Positions 8,839 to 18,320 are shown, counted from the first letter of the stretch. The stretch is DNA of 64,000 nucleotides from an uncultured Faecalibacterium sp. (GCA_937880095.1 CALFLK010000028.1:13119-77118); one strand, 5' to 3'. The notes: generated by a model not told the origin, from the letters alone. Translations and numbers: made by a program.

Positions 8839-9455
8839 GAACCTTTTGGAACAGCTGGCAGGAAAAGCCGGAAAAAATGCTGATGCGATTTTATGTTGCA
8901 GCATTGGCGGTAATGGTTCTGTTTCATCTGCTGATGGGAGCAGGTCAGTTGATTGCCTACCAGATCGGTATATATGAAAAACGCACGCTGCAGATTCAGG
9001 ATTTTGAGCCGGTAGGCGTTGAAGTTGTGGACGATGAAACAATCATTACGCAGACAGACGATTCTCAGCTGATTTTCAATGGAAACGTAAAGAACATTAA
9101 AATCAAATGCGAATTCTTGCAGAATCCCGGTGAGTTTGTATCTTTTTATAATAAAACGGCAGATGGGGCGTTTGGCATACAGAAAATGATGTATGCCAAG
9201 ATGAAAGATGGATATTATGAATTTAACTATCCCTTTGGAACGCGTCAGGTTCGCATCGATTTGGGCGTTGTGCCGTCGGTAATGATAAAAGTTTCGGATA
9301 TTCAGTTAAATCATCAGAGTGCCGCCCAAATGATGGGCTATTCCAATGGGGAACTGTTTTACCTGTTTACAGTTCCGCTGGTGGTGTTCTTAGTGTTGGA
9401 TACAGCGGGGAAACTGTATGACAAAGCAAAACAAAAGAAGAAAAAGCAGAAGTAA
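8823..9455 (+). CDS. uncharacterised protein with N- and C-terminal membrane helices
   Basis: 210 residues, family not recognised. A short cytoplasmic N-terminus precedes a helix (about 24-45); a beta-rich region (50-165) follows, containing LIFNGNVKNIKIKCEF and YEFNYPFGTRQVRIDLG, then a second helix (about 175-195) and a Lys-rich cytoplasmic tail. The topology puts the central domain outside. AGGAGG lies seven bases before the ATG, inside the end of the preceding membrane gene, which it overlaps by 16 bp. It probably works with that protein as an accessory subunit. A strong terminator follows. Confidence 0.6.
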   Translation: MHEKVRTFWNSWQEKPEKMLMRFYVAALAVMVLFHLLMGAGQLIAYQIGIYEKRTLQIQDFEPVGVEVVDDETIITQTDDSQLIFNGNVKNIKIKCEFLQNPGEFVSFYNKTADGAFGIQKMMYAKMKDGYYEFNYPFGTRQVRIDLGVVPSVMIKVSDIQLNHQSAAQMMGYSNGELFYLFTVPLVVFLVLDTAGKLYDKAKQKKKKQK

Positions 9456-9474
9456 TCAGAATAAATAGAACATA

Positions 9475-9508
9475 AAAAGCCGAGCTGAATTTTCAGCTCG
9501 GCTTTTAT
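9475..9508. terminator. intrinsic terminator after the two-gene membrane unit
   Basis: Stem AAAGCCGAGCTGAA/TTCAGCTCGGCTTT with T-tracts usable in both directions. Confidence 0.9.
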
Positions 9509-9584
9509 TTTGGAAATTTAGGCGATGTATGGATAATGAAAGATACTCCCAAAAAATATTGGATATAGGGCGCTGTAGAAAACA

Positions 9585-9616
9585 AAAAGACCGAAACACG
9601 ATGTGTTTCAGTCTTT
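9585..9616 (-). terminator. intrinsic terminator of tRNA-Thr
   Basis: On the minus strand the hairpin AAGACTGAAACAC..GTGTTTCGGTCTT with a following T run starts directly after the encoded CCA. The tRNA is therefore a single-gene transcript. Confidence 0.8.
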
Positions 9617-9692
9617 TGGAGCTACTGATCCGATTCGAACGGACGACCTGCTCATTACGAGTGAGCTGCTCTACCGGCTGAGCCACAGTAGC
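9617..9692 (-). tRNA. tRNA-Thr (anticodon CGT), CCA encoded
   Basis: A full cloverleaf folds by eye. The 7-bp acceptor stem is GCTACTG/CAGTAGC, the D stem GCTC/GAGC, the anticodon stem GCTCA/TGAGC with loop CTCGTAA (anticodon CGT, reading ACG), and the T arm GTCCG-TTCGAAT-CGGAT. The discriminator base is T and the 3' CCA is in the DNA. Confidence 0.96.
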
Positions 9693-9765
9693 ACTTCAAC
9701 AGCAGTTGTAATTATAGCGGGTTTGAATCCGTTTGTCAATGCGTAAAATGCAGATTGTGAAAATA

Positions 9766-9999
9766 TTAGTCCAGAGAAAAATCCTCTGCAGAAAAAGTGG
9801 GGAGTTTTGGCTGCCGTTTTGGGATACGCGCTAACGGATCATATTGATACCGTCGGCAATGATAGTTGGGAGAAATGACGCCGCTTTTTTCGCAAAGAAT
9901 CATGCGATGATCGACCGTGTATTGCCCGTGTGTGCAATATGCACAGGCAGGAGAAATTGTTGTGCCGGGTTTGCCGGATTTTCTTCCAAACAGAGACAT
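9766..9999 (-). CDS. small cysteine-containing protein of unknown function
   Basis: 77 residues from ATG 9999, which has AAAGGAT upstream; an in-frame GTG 18 bp earlier lacks a site. The sequence has four spaced cysteines (CAYCTHG near 19-25, C36, C48 followed by RRYQYDPL) and a conserved-looking basic end KRQPKLP. The Cys pattern suggests a small metal-binding fold. From memory, similar short proteins with a CRxxYDPLxRxPK ending occur in many Clostridia, with no assigned function. It lies 24 bp downstream of the YlbJ-like gene and is likely cotranscribed with it. Confidence 0.65.
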   Translation of the reverse strand: MSLFGRKSGKPGTTISPACAYCTHGQYTVDHRMILCEKSGVISPNYHCRRYQYDPLARIPKRQPKLPTFSAEDFSLD

Positions 10000-10023
10000 A
10001 AGTTTATCCTTTCTCACGGGTGA

Positions 10024-11097
10024 TTAGATTTTGGAATGGGATTGCCGCCAATCGGGCAGTTTAGACAGCAGCGCTGCGAGCCGACACAGTAGGAAAAACA
10101 GCAGGATGCCATAGAGCGGGGAAACGCGGTTTCGCAATAAAATATCGGGTGCAAGGCTGTTATATACATCTGTGACAGGCAGATGGCGAAGCATAAACCG
10201 GGTAAAAAGCATAGAAAACACCATATGAAGCGGGCGCAGCAGAAAAAACGGTTTCAGGGAAATTTCTTTCGGAAGCAAAGCGCGAAGCTGAATCCATGCG
10301 GAAAGCCCTAGCAGGCTGATGATACAGCAGCAAAGATAAATCCCATTCGGCGCAATTTGCGCAGCGTATAAGCAGCCGGAACTGATTTCCATGCAGAACG
10401 ATACCAGATTGCAAAAGGGCTGTGGCAAATAGTGGGAAAGGCAGGCGGAGAGAAAACCAAAAAATAGAATACATCCACAGAGCTTTACATAAGCCGTTGT
10501 TGCGTTGGAAATTGCGTCAGGAAAAGAAGGTGCGGTGGCATTGGGAACTGCCGATGCAGAAGCAACAGAGTCAGTTCGCTCGGTATGGTGAAAGAAGCGA
10601 TAAAGCAAACCGCAGCCCAGACACGCGAAAACCTGAGAAAAATACAAAATCCACCCCAGCTGACGATTGTGGAAGAAACCACCTACCGTAACTACCACAA
10701 AGGCGGGTCCAGGGCAAAGACAGATTGGCAGCAAAGCGGTACATTCCTGTGCAGACAATGCGCGACTGATATATAGGTTTCGGAGTGTCACTGCGGCGGG
10801 TGCAAAACCGCCCGTGTATCCCATCAAAAGCGGGCTGCCGGCACTGGGATTGCAAATTCCCACAAGCTTTGCCGGCAGACAGAAAAAACGTCCCAAATAT
10901 TGGTGCGTGTTACAAACAAGCAGAAGATTCGACAAGATCAAAAAGGGAAACAGCGATGTAAGCAGCGGTCCGGTACAGAGTGTCAGGTTTTTTTTGATGG
11001 CATCTCTGACCAGCTCTGGCTCGTTAAACAGAAAAAATACAGATAGCAGAAATAGAAATGCAATACCAATGCGGAGAAGATCGCGCCGAGAAATCAT
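10024..11097 (-). CDS. YlbJ-like sporulation integral membrane protein
   Basis: 357 residues from ATG 11097, nine bases after AGGAGG; an in-frame GTG overlaps that site and is less likely. About eight to nine membrane segments are visible. SLFPFLILSNLLL (about 45-57), SPLLMGYTGGFAPAAV (about 88-103) and PGPAFVVVTVGGFFHNRQLGW (about 128-148) correspond to the conserved blocks of YlbJ (SpoVV), a nucleoside-recognition-fold protein linked to dipicolinate import into the forespore. It is divergent from yqfC, another sporulation gene, which fits. A separate YlbJ paralog elsewhere in the genome is possible. Confidence 0.7.
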   Translation of the reverse strand: MISRRDLLRIGIAFLFLLSVFFLFNEPELVRDAIKKNLTLCTGPLLTSLFPFLILSNLLLVCNTHQYLGRFFCLPAKLVGICNPSAGSPLLMGYTGGFAPAAVTLRNLYISRALSAQECTALLPICLCPGPAFVVVTVGGFFHNRQLGWILYFSQVFACLGCGLLYRFFHHTERTDSVASASAVPNATAPSFPDAISNATTAYVKLCGCILFFGFLSACLSHYLPQPFCNLVSFCMEISSGCLYAAQIAPNGIYLCCCIISLLGLSAWIQLRALLPKEISLKPFFLLRPLHMVFSMLFTRFMLRHLPVTDVYNSLAPDILLRNRVSPLYGILLFFLLCRLAALLSKLPDWRQSHSKI

Positions 11098-11175
11098 AAC
11101 AGACACCTCCTGCCAAATATATATAGGAGAGAAGCGCAGTTATGCCTTTTACAGAATAACGAAGGGGGCAAGGTC

Positions 11176-11454
11176 GTGGCGAAAGAGAAAACGAAGCGAG
11201 ATCCCAAAAGCTGGCTCTTGCAGATACCGCACAGTTTCTATCAAAAAGAGGCAATGTATTGGAGCGGGAATTCGATGGAGCTGGAAAATTTCAGACGCGT
11301 GGTTCTGCTGGAAGAAGACAAACTGTGCGTAGAAACAGGTAGCGGATATGTAACCGTATCGGGGGAAAACTTGACGGCAACAGCACTGGAAAAGAGCCGT
11401 GTCTTATTAAAAGGCAAGTTTCATCAGGTTTCTTTTTCGTATTTTGAAAGGTGA
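11176..11454 (+). CDS. yqfC: sporulation protein YqfC
   Basis: 92 residues, GTG start after AAGGGGGCAAGG. It matches the YabP/YqfC family in length and pattern: an N-terminal basic stretch, then LENFRRVVLLEEDKLCVET and a GxVxVxGENL-type beta segment (about 55-70), ending in HQVSFSYFER. YqfC belongs to the mother-cell sigma-E regulon in B. subtilis. Its stop overlaps the first possible start of yqfD, the usual gene pair. Confidence 0.9.
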   Translation: MAKEKTKRDPKSWLLQIPHSFYQKEAMYWSGNSMELENFRRVVLLEEDKLCVETGSGYVTVSGENLTATALEKSRVLLKGKFHQVSFSYFER

Positions 11455-11468
11455 CAAAGGCAGGCAAT

Positions 11469-12593
11469 ATGATGAAATGGGCATGGGTACAGTGCAGCGT
11501 TAAAAATGTGGATCTGCAGGACTTCATACAGGAATTGACACAGTTGAATGTGGACCCGCGCGGGCTGCAGCGGGAAAATAAGGAAATTCAATTCACTTGT
11601 CGAGCCAATCAATACCGAAAAGTTACACAGGCTGCGAGAAAGTACGGCGGAATCAGTAGGGTTTTGCAGCGAAAAGGAATTTATTTCTTGCTGAAAAAGG
11701 GCTTGAAGCGAAAAGGCATTTGGTTGGGCATTGCGTGTTTCGAAGTGTGTTTGCTCGTCAGTCAACAATACATTTGGCACGTTCGGTTCCCCAATATGGA
11801 CTCCGTGCAGAAAAAACGAGCAGAAACCGTTTTACGGCAGGTAGGTATTTATGAAGGTGTACGATCCACAGAAGAGTTGTTGTCGTTGGGAGAGACAGAG
11901 CTGGTCCGAAAACAAATCGGCTTCGGCTGGGCAAGTTTGAACTTTGAAAAAGGTCGCCTATTGGTAGAAACAGCCCCGGCGGAACCTATACCGCCTATTT
12001 TTACAGCGCGGGATACGGATATTATCGCAAAAACAGCAGGGGAGATTGTGTCAGTATCTGTTGAAGCCGGAACAGCAATGGTAAAATCCGGTGACGTGGT
12101 CATGCCGGGGAACATTCTGATTGCAAGGGATAAACTTGACCGAGAAGGTAAACCGGTTCCAGGTCAGGCGGCGGGACGTGTGGTGGCGAGTTTTGTATGG
12201 GAAACGGAATATGACCAGCCGCTGCAATATGACATACAGCGTCCCTGCCTGAAAATGCAGACCAGCCACAGCCTGCAAATCGGAAATCAGCACTTTGGGA
12301 AAAAAGAAGATGAGCAAGCAAATGCAGTTGTGCGGCATTACCCGTTTATGTTGGGAGAATTGCCGTTACCCGGTACATGGACAGAAGAAAATGTACTTTT
12401 GATGGAAAATAGTACCGGAATGTTTACCGAAACGCTGGCAAAAGCAAAGGCGAAAAAACACTGTCAGGACGAGATGTATGCGCAGTGGGGAGATGCAAAA
12501 ATCATAGCAGAACAAGAATCTTTCTCGATGGAAAATGAAATTTTACACTATAAATACCGTGCAAAAATCGAGGCTGATATATGCGTGAAATAG
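11469..12593 (+). CDS. yqfD: sporulation protein YqfD
   Basis: 374 residues from ATG 11469, which has AAAGG seven bases upstream; a GTG 18 bp earlier overlaps the yqfC stop but has no spaced ribosome-binding site. The N-terminal region (about 1-75) has the YqfD fold (WVQCSVKNVDLQDFIQEL), a hydrophobic segment follows near 95-105, and the rest is extracytoplasmic (WASLNFEKGRLLVET, KSGDVVMPGNILI). Homologs are membrane proteins needed for normal spore development under sigma-E control. It opens a run of co-directional genes through mutS2. Confidence 0.9.
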   Translation: MMKWAWVQCSVKNVDLQDFIQELTQLNVDPRGLQRENKEIQFTCRANQYRKVTQAARKYGGISRVLQRKGIYFLLKKGLKRKGIWLGIACFEVCLLVSQQYIWHVRFPNMDSVQKKRAETVLRQVGIYEGVRSTEELLSLGETELVRKQIGFGWASLNFEKGRLLVETAPAEPIPPIFTARDTDIIAKTAGEIVSVSVEAGTAMVKSGDVVMPGNILIARDKLDREGKPVPGQAAGRVVASFVWETEYDQPLQYDIQRPCLKMQTSHSLQIGNQHFGKKEDEQANAVVRHYPFMLGELPLPGTWTEENVLLMENSTGMFTETLAKAKAKKHCQDEMYAQWGDAKIIAEQESFSMENEILHYKYRAKIEADICVK

Positions 12594-12689
12594 TTGCCGA
12601 CAACAAATACTAGATTTTGTGTAAAATATACAGTTTCTTTTACGAAAATTTGTGATACAATAAGATAGACCAATCAATGGAGGATAGCT

Positions 12690-13682
12690 ATGACAGAACG
12701 TAAAATTGAACTGAACAGCTTGGAGATTGCGGCATCTGTTTTTGGAAGAGCGGATCGGAATATTCGTTTGCTGGAGAAGGAATTTGACGTTACAGCAGTT
12801 TGCCGCGGCACGGTGCTGAAACTTTCCGGCGAGCCGGAAAATGTTGCGTATGCAGCGCGTGCGATCGATGGCATGATCCTTCTTTTGGAGAACCATACAC
12901 CACTGGAGGAACAAACCGTCAGTTACTGCATCGGTCTGGCACGGGAAGGTGCCGAGAAACGAGTGCGGGAGCTGACCGAGGATTTTGTTGCAGTCACGGC
13001 GAAAGGTCGACCGATTCGTCCCAAAACGCTGGGCCAGAAAGCATACTTGCAGGCAATCAGCAAAAACGCTGTCACGTTCGGCGTAGGCCCGGCGGGTACC
13101 GGCAAAACCTATTTGGCGGTAGCAATGGCGGTAAAGGCACTGAAAAGCAAGGATGTGGAGCGCATCATCCTGACGCGCCCCGCCGTAGAAGCTGGCGAAA
13201 AGCTGGGTTTTCTGCCCGGTGATCTGCAGCAAAAGGTAGACCCCTATCTGCGCCCGTTGTACGATGGGCTGTTTGATATGCTGGGTGCAGAAGTGTTTGA
13301 GCGTCTGGTGGAAAAACAGGTGATCGAAGTGGCGCCGCTGGCTTATATGCGCGGCCGCACACTGGATGATTCCTTTATTATTTTGGACGAGGCACAAAAT
13401 ACCACGCCGGAACAGATGAAAATGTTCCTGACGCGTATGGGCAACGGCTCTCGTGTGGTAGTAACCGGCGATGTGACCCAGATCGATCTGCCGCACAAAA
13501 TGCGCAGCGGTCTGGTGGATGCACTGGAAGTTTTGCAGGATGTGGAAGGAATCGCACAGATTCGTTTCTCCGAAAAGGATGTTGTAAGGCACCGACTGGT
13601 GCAGGAAATTGTGAAGGCTTATGAGCGCGCTGAAGAAAACCGCGCGGAACAGGAAGATGAGGTAAAAAAAGATGTCGAATAA
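12690..13682 (+). CDS. phoH: PhoH-family ATPase
   Basis: 330 residues, the usual length for PhoH/PhoL. The N-terminal KH-like region (about 1-100) precedes a P-loop ATPase core with Walker A GPAGTGKT (133-140) and Walker B FIILDEAQN (229-237). The family is linked to RNA metabolism and ribosome maturation, consistent with its usual partner ybeY, whose start overlaps its end by 11 bp. The start ATG has GGAGG upstream. A 96-bp gap separates it from yqfD; a TACAAT in that gap may be a -10 but no clear -35 was found. Confidence 0.95.
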   Translation: MTERKIELNSLEIAASVFGRADRNIRLLEKEFDVTAVCRGTVLKLSGEPENVAYAARAIDGMILLLENHTPLEEQTVSYCIGLAREGAEKRVRELTEDFVAVTAKGRPIRPKTLGQKAYLQAISKNAVTFGVGPAGTGKTYLAVAMAVKALKSKDVERIILTRPAVEAGEKLGFLPGDLQQKVDPYLRPLYDGLFDMLGAEVFERLVEKQVIEVAPLAYMRGRTLDDSFIILDEAQNTTPEQMKMFLTRMGNGSRVVVTGDVTQIDLPHKMRSGLVDALEVLQDVEGIAQIRFSEKDVVRHRLVQEIVKAYERAEENRAEQEDEVKKDVE

Positions 13683-14175
13683 GGTTATGATCACCAATGA
13701 TCAGAAAACAGTAAAAGTGCCGGCTGGTCTGCGAATTTTGATTCGCCGTGCCTGCAATGCCGTTTTGGAGCACGAAAAGTTTGAAGACCCTGCTGAAATC
13801 AGCGTCACCTTTGTGGACAACGCAAAGATCGCAGAGCTGAACAACGAGTATCGCAACAAGCCGATGCCCACCGATGTGCTGAGCTTCCCTCTGGGCGAAA
13901 ACGGTGTTTATGATGTGGATGAGAGCAACGGCTGCAAGATGCTGGGCGATATCGTTATCAGCATGGAGCGCGCAATGGAGCAGGCAGAGCTGTACGGCCA
14001 TCCGCTGCAGCGTGAGGTTGCATTCCTGACGGTGCATTCTATGCTGCACCTGCTGGGCTATGACCACGAAAACGGCGGTATGGAAGCGGTTCGTATGCGT
14101 GAAAAGGAAGAAGCTGTTCTGACGCAGCTGGGATTGTCCCGCACGATCACTTACGGTGCAGAAGCAGAAGAATAA
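13672..14175 (+). CDS. ybeY: endoribonuclease YbeY
   Basis: 167 residues. The zinc motif HSMLHLLGYDH gives H122, H126 and H132 with R/E partners typical of the UPF0054 metal-dependent RNase that matures the 16S rRNA 3' end. NNEYRNKPMPTDVLSFPL (about 57-74) is the other conserved block. The gene overlaps phoH and is followed after 17 bp by era. In many Firmicutes dgkA and cdd lie between ybeY and era; here they are absent. Confidence 0.97.
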   Translation: MSNKVMITNDQKTVKVPAGLRILIRRACNAVLEHEKFEDPAEISVTFVDNAKIAELNNEYRNKPMPTDVLSFPLGENGVYDVDESNGCKMLGDIVISMERAMEQAELYGHPLQREVAFLTVHSMLHLLGYDHENGGMEAVRMREKEEAVLTQLGLSRTITYGAEAEE

Positions 14176-14192
14176 AAAAACAGAGGTATATT

Positions 14193-15116
14193 GTGGAAAA
14201 GAACAATCTGAATCAGTATGATACTTCCTCGGTTTTTGTTGCGGTGGTGGGTCGCCCCAACGTGGGTAAATCCAGCCTGACCAATTTGCTGGTGGGTGAA
14301 AAGGTGGCAATCGTCACTTCCAAGCCGCAGACAACCCGTACCCGCATTACCGGTGTTATTACCAGAGGTCCGATTCAGTATGTGCTGATGGATACCCCCG
14401 GTGTGCATCGTGCTCGTACAAAGCTGGGTAAGCGCATGGATAAAACCTCTACGGATGCGGTGTCTGACGTGGATGTGACCATGATGCTGTTTGAGCCGTA
14501 CGGCGCCCTGAACGAAGCAGAACAGGAGCTGATTTCTGCCATTCGCGGTCCTGCGATTGCGGTCATCAACAAGCTGGATCTGGTGAAAAATCCGGAAGAT
14601 CTGGAAGCACGTCGTCAGGAGCTGGAGGCACTGGGCCGCTTTAAGAACGTCTATGCCATCAGCGTGCGCGAAAACAAGGATTGCGAAGCACTGTTCCAGG
14701 TTTTGGGAGAATACGCACAGAAGGGCCCCCACTATTTCGATGAGGACTCCTATACAGATATGCCGGAAAAAGAGCTGGTCGCAGAGATGATTCGTGAAAA
14801 GGCTCTGCTGTTCATGCGTGATGAAATCCCGCACGGTCTGGCTGTTGTTGTCGAGCGTTTCAAGGAACGCCCGAATCAGGATATTATTGATATTGACGTA
14901 AACATTTACTGTGAGCGTGAAAGCCATAAGGGGATGGTCATTGGCAAGGGCGGCAGTATGCTGAAAAAGATTGCCAGCGCAGCACGTTTGGACTGTGAGG
15001 ACTTTCTAGGCTGCCGTGTCAATCTGCAGTGCTGGGTCAAGGTCAAGGCAGACTGGCGTGACAACGAGTACCTGTTAAACAGCTTTGGATTTAAGCAGGA
15101 CAAGAAAAAAGGCTGA
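14193..15116 (+). CDS. era: GTPase Era
   Basis: 307 residues, GTG start after AGAGG. G1 is GRPNVGKSS (20-28), G3 DTPGV (about 66-70) and G4 NKLD (about 126-129). The C-terminal KH domain (about 215-290) contains the GMVIGKGGSMLK loop. Era binds the 3' end of 16S rRNA and assists 30S assembly, matching the neighbouring ybeY. Length and domain order are standard. Confidence 0.98.
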   Translation: MEKNNLNQYDTSSVFVAVVGRPNVGKSSLTNLLVGEKVAIVTSKPQTTRTRITGVITRGPIQYVLMDTPGVHRARTKLGKRMDKTSTDAVSDVDVTMMLFEPYGALNEAEQELISAIRGPAIAVINKLDLVKNPEDLEARRQELEALGRFKNVYAISVRENKDCEALFQVLGEYAQKGPHYFDEDSYTDMPEKELVAEMIREKALLFMRDEIPHGLAVVVERFKERPNQDIIDIDVNIYCERESHKGMVIGKGGSMLKKIASAARLDCEDFLGCRVNLQCWVKVKADWRDNEYLLNSFGFKQDKKKG

Positions 15117-15130
15117 TTAGGAAGGGTAGT

Positions 15131-15880
15131 ATGATTGATCCAGTGGTTACCTCCGGGCTTGTTCTGCGGGAAGTAAAGTACAAAGAAGCGGATCGCATAT
15201 TGACGATACTAACGCCGAGATACGGTGTGATTTCTGCCATTGCAAAGGGAAGCCTGCGGCTGAAAAATAAACTTTTCAGTGCCTGCGGGCTTTTTTGCTA
15301 TTCTGAGTTTACCTTGTATCCCGGTAAAAATATGTACACCGTAGACGAAGCACAAATCAAAACAGTGTTTCACGAGTTGTCCCATTCGGTAGAGGCAATG
15401 AGCCTTGCCATGTATATGGGTGAAATTGCAATCATGCTGATGCCCACGCAGGAAGAAGCAGATACCGTGTTACGCCTTTTGCTGAACAGCCTGTACATGG
15501 CGGGGAAAGGTTCGATTCCACTCAAGCAGGTCAAAGCGGTATATGAAATGCGCGTGTGCAGCATATGCGGTTATCTGCCGCAGCTTTTAATGTGCAAGGG
15601 ATGCGGTTTGTATGACGGAAAGGATTTCTTTCTGGACCCGCTGGACGGGAAACTGCTTTGCCGGGATTGTGCCGCAAGAGAAGGACATAAACCCAATTTG
15701 GACCCTGGTGCGTTGTACGCCATGCGGCATATTTGTCTGGCAGACGATAAAAAGATTTTTGCTTTCCGCTTGGCGGAACACAGTAGCAAACTACTATATA
15801 CAACGGCAGAGCGCTATGTGCTGACCCACCTGGAAAGCGTACCAAAGAGTTATTCATTTTTGAAATCGGTTTTAGAATAA
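15131..15880 (+). CDS. recO: DNA repair protein RecO
   Basis: 249 residues. The N-terminal OB-fold (about 1-80) has the RecO opening GLVLREVKYKEADRILTIL and GSLRLKNKL. A cysteine cluster (C143, C146, C155, C158, C177, C180) forms the zinc region seen in bacterial RecO. RecO loads RecA through RecF/RecR at gaps and anneals SSB-coated DNA. It sits 14 bp after era and 15 bp before mutS2, in the common era-recO order. Confidence 0.95.
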   Translation: MIDPVVTSGLVLREVKYKEADRILTILTPRYGVISAIAKGSLRLKNKLFSACGLFCYSEFTLYPGKNMYTVDEAQIKTVFHELSHSVEAMSLAMYMGEIAIMLMPTQEEADTVLRLLLNSLYMAGKGSIPLKQVKAVYEMRVCSICGYLPQLLMCKGCGLYDGKDFFLDPLDGKLLCRDCAAREGHKPNLDPGALYAMRHICLADDKKIFAFRLAEHSSKLLYTTAERYVLTHLESVPKSYSFLKSVLE

Positions 15881-15895
15881 AAGGGAAAATAAACT

Positions 15896-18310
15896 ATGCA
15901 GAGTGCTTGTCTGAAAACATTAGAATTGGATAAGATCATTGCAAAAGCAGCGGACTACTGCGTCTGCCGCGAGGCAGCACGCACTATGCGGGAACTGACT
16001 CCGCAGGTGGATGTGGACGAGGTTCGCTATGCATTGGAAATGACAAACGCCATCAACACCCTGTTGATCCAGCAGGGTTCGCCCCGATTTGGCGGCGTAA
16101 AAGGCGTGGATACGATCGCATCCCGTGCCGTAAAGGGCGGTGTGCTTTCGATGGGGGAGCTGCTGGAAGTTGCAGGCGCACTGCGGAACTTCCAGAATTT
16201 GAGCAACTGGTACCATACCAGCGACCACGAAATGCTGCCCACGGACGATTTGTTCTATTCGCTCAGCCCGCAGCCGGGTTTGGAAAAGCAGATTTCGGAT
16301 TCCATTCTGGCACCGGACCAGATGGCAGATACCGCCAGCAAGACCTTGCTGGATATCCGAAAAGAAATCCGCAAGACGGAAAACAGCATTCGTGATAAGC
16401 TGGAAACCTTTATCCACAACACGACCTCGGTGAAATATTTGCAGGAAACCGTGGTTTCCATGCGAAACGGTCGTTTTGTTGTGCCGGTTAAAAGTGAGTA
16501 TCGCGGCGAAGTGCAGGGTGTCATTCACGATGTGTCTTCCACAGGTGCAACGGTATTCGTAGAGCCGCAGGCAGTTGTTGAAGCCAATGCCCGCATCTTG
16601 CAATATCGTGCGCAGGAAGCACAGGAAATTGAACGCATTCTGACCACATTGTCCGGTCAGGTAGCACAGATTGAAACCCAGTTCCGTTACAGCTATGCGG
16701 CAATGCTGGACATTGATGTGCTGCTGGCGAAAGCAAAGCTGGCGCTGGAGCAGGGCGCATTTATGCCGCAGGTTTCGGCAAAGTACAGCTTCCATCTGGA
16801 GCGTGCCCGCCATCCGCTGATTGACAAGAACAAGTGCGTTCCTGTGGATATTTCTCTGGGCGAGGAATACGATACCCTGATTGTTACTGGTCCGAACACT
16901 GGCGGTAAAACGGTCAGCATGAAAACTGCAGGTCTGCTGTGCGCCATGGCGCAATGCGGATTTTTGATTCCGGCATCGGAGAACAGTCAGGTTTGTGTAT
17001 TCCAGGATTTTTTGGTGGATATCGGCGATGAACAAAGCATTGAGCAGAGTCTTTCTACCTTCTCTGGTCATATGACTAAGGTTTCGGAAATCCTGCGTCT
17101 GGCAGGTCACGGTCGTTTGGTATTGTTGGACGAGTTGGGCGCTGGTACAGACCCGGGTGAGGGTGCTGCACTGGCAATCGCAATTATTGAAAGCCTGCGC
17201 CGCAGCGGTGCGCTGATTTTGGCGACGACCCACTATGCGGAACTGAAGGTGTTCGCACTGGAAACGCCGGGTGTCGTAAATGCAAGCTGCGAATTCAACG
17301 TGGAAACCCTGCGTCCCACCTATAAATTGAGCGTGGGCGTTCCGGGTAAATCCAACGCATTTTTAATCAGTGAAAAGCTGGGTATCCCGGTGGATGTCAT
17401 TGATTTGGCACGCAAGCATATGTCTACGGACGATAAACGTCTGGATGCTGTGCTGAGCCAGCTGGATGACTTGAAGCTGCAGCTGAAGGAAAGCCAAGCA
17501 GAAATCGAATCCCTGAAATATGAAGCTGCCCACCAGCTGGAAAACGCAGAAAAGAAGCGTGACGCACTGATTGAACAGGGCGAGCTGGAGTTGGAAGTTG
17601 CGCGCGAAAAAGCACGCAATCTGATTCAGAGCGTGGAGCGTCAGGCATACGACTTGACAGATGAATTGCGTCAGCTGCAAAAGAATGAAAAGCTGTCTGC
17701 ACAGCAGCGTGCAGTGCGTGCCCGTGAAATCGCAAAGAAGGAAACCGAAAAGCTGATGGTTGGCGCACAGCCCAAGGCGAAGAAGGTTGCTGCCTTTGTA
17801 CCGCTGAAAGAGGTTCGTATCGGTCAGGAAGTCTGCATTGCAGATATGGACCAGCTGGCAATTGTTATGGCGCTGCCGGATAAAAACGGTGAAGTGCTGG
17901 TGCGTGCCGGTATCATGAAAACCAAGGTTCCGCTGAGCAATCTGAAACAGCCGGAAAAGATGGCCAAGAATGCGCCTAAGGCAATGACCAAGGCGCAGAA
18001 GCGCTATTCCCGCAACACAGGGGATGCACGCGGTAATGGCGGTCGTGTCGAGCGTGTGAAGCGCTCCACCAAGATGGAGCTGAATCTGCTGGGCTATACG
18101 GTAGATGAAGCCCTGCATGAAGTGGATATGTTCATTGACCAAGCATTGATGAATGGACAGTCCATGGTCTACCTGATTCATGGAAACGGAACCGGTGCGT
18201 TGCGCACAGCAATTCATAAATATCTGCGCGGACATCGGCAGGTCAAGAGCTTCCGTCTGGGTCAGTACGGCGAGGGCGAAAGCGGTGTCACAGTTGTAGA
18301 ATTTAAGTAA
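15896..18310 (+). CDS. mutS2: endonuclease MutS2
   Basis: 804 residues, typical length. It lacks the MutS mismatch-recognition domain and starts with the core/clamp region. The ABC-type ATPase has Walker A TGPNTGGKT (about 331-339), the signature region STFSGHM and Walker B LVLLDELGAGTDPGEG. A long coiled coil (about 515-630) follows, and the C-terminal Smr domain (about 725-804) has LNLLGYTVDEAL and HGNGTGALR. MutS2 suppresses recombination and, in B. subtilis, also acts on collided ribosomes. It ends the yqfC-mutS2 run and is closed by a strong terminator. Confidence 0.97.
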   Translation: MQSACLKTLELDKIIAKAADYCVCREAARTMRELTPQVDVDEVRYALEMTNAINTLLIQQGSPRFGGVKGVDTIASRAVKGGVLSMGELLEVAGALRNFQNLSNWYHTSDHEMLPTDDLFYSLSPQPGLEKQISDSILAPDQMADTASKTLLDIRKEIRKTENSIRDKLETFIHNTTSVKYLQETVVSMRNGRFVVPVKSEYRGEVQGVIHDVSSTGATVFVEPQAVVEANARILQYRAQEAQEIERILTTLSGQVAQIETQFRYSYAAMLDIDVLLAKAKLALEQGAFMPQVSAKYSFHLERARHPLIDKNKCVPVDISLGEEYDTLIVTGPNTGGKTVSMKTAGLLCAMAQCGFLIPASENSQVCVFQDFLVDIGDEQSIEQSLSTFSGHMTKVSEILRLAGHGRLVLLDELGAGTDPGEGAALAIAIIESLRRSGALILATTHYAELKVFALETPGVVNASCEFNVETLRPTYKLSVGVPGKSNAFLISEKLGIPVDVIDLARKHMSTDDKRLDAVLSQLDDLKLQLKESQAEIESLKYEAAHQLENAEKKRDALIEQGELELEVAREKARNLIQSVERQAYDLTDELRQLQKNEKLSAQQRAVRAREIAKKETEKLMVGAQPKAKKVAAFVPLKEVRIGQEVCIADMDQLAIVMALPDKNGEVLVRAGIMKTKVPLSNLKQPEKMAKNAPKAMTKAQKRYSRNTGDARGNGGRVERVKRSTKMELNLLGYTVDEALHEVDMFIDQALMNGQSMVYLIHGNGTGALRTAIHKYLRGHRQVKSFRLGQYGEGESGVTVVEFK

Positions 18311-18320
18311 ATAAAAGCGA

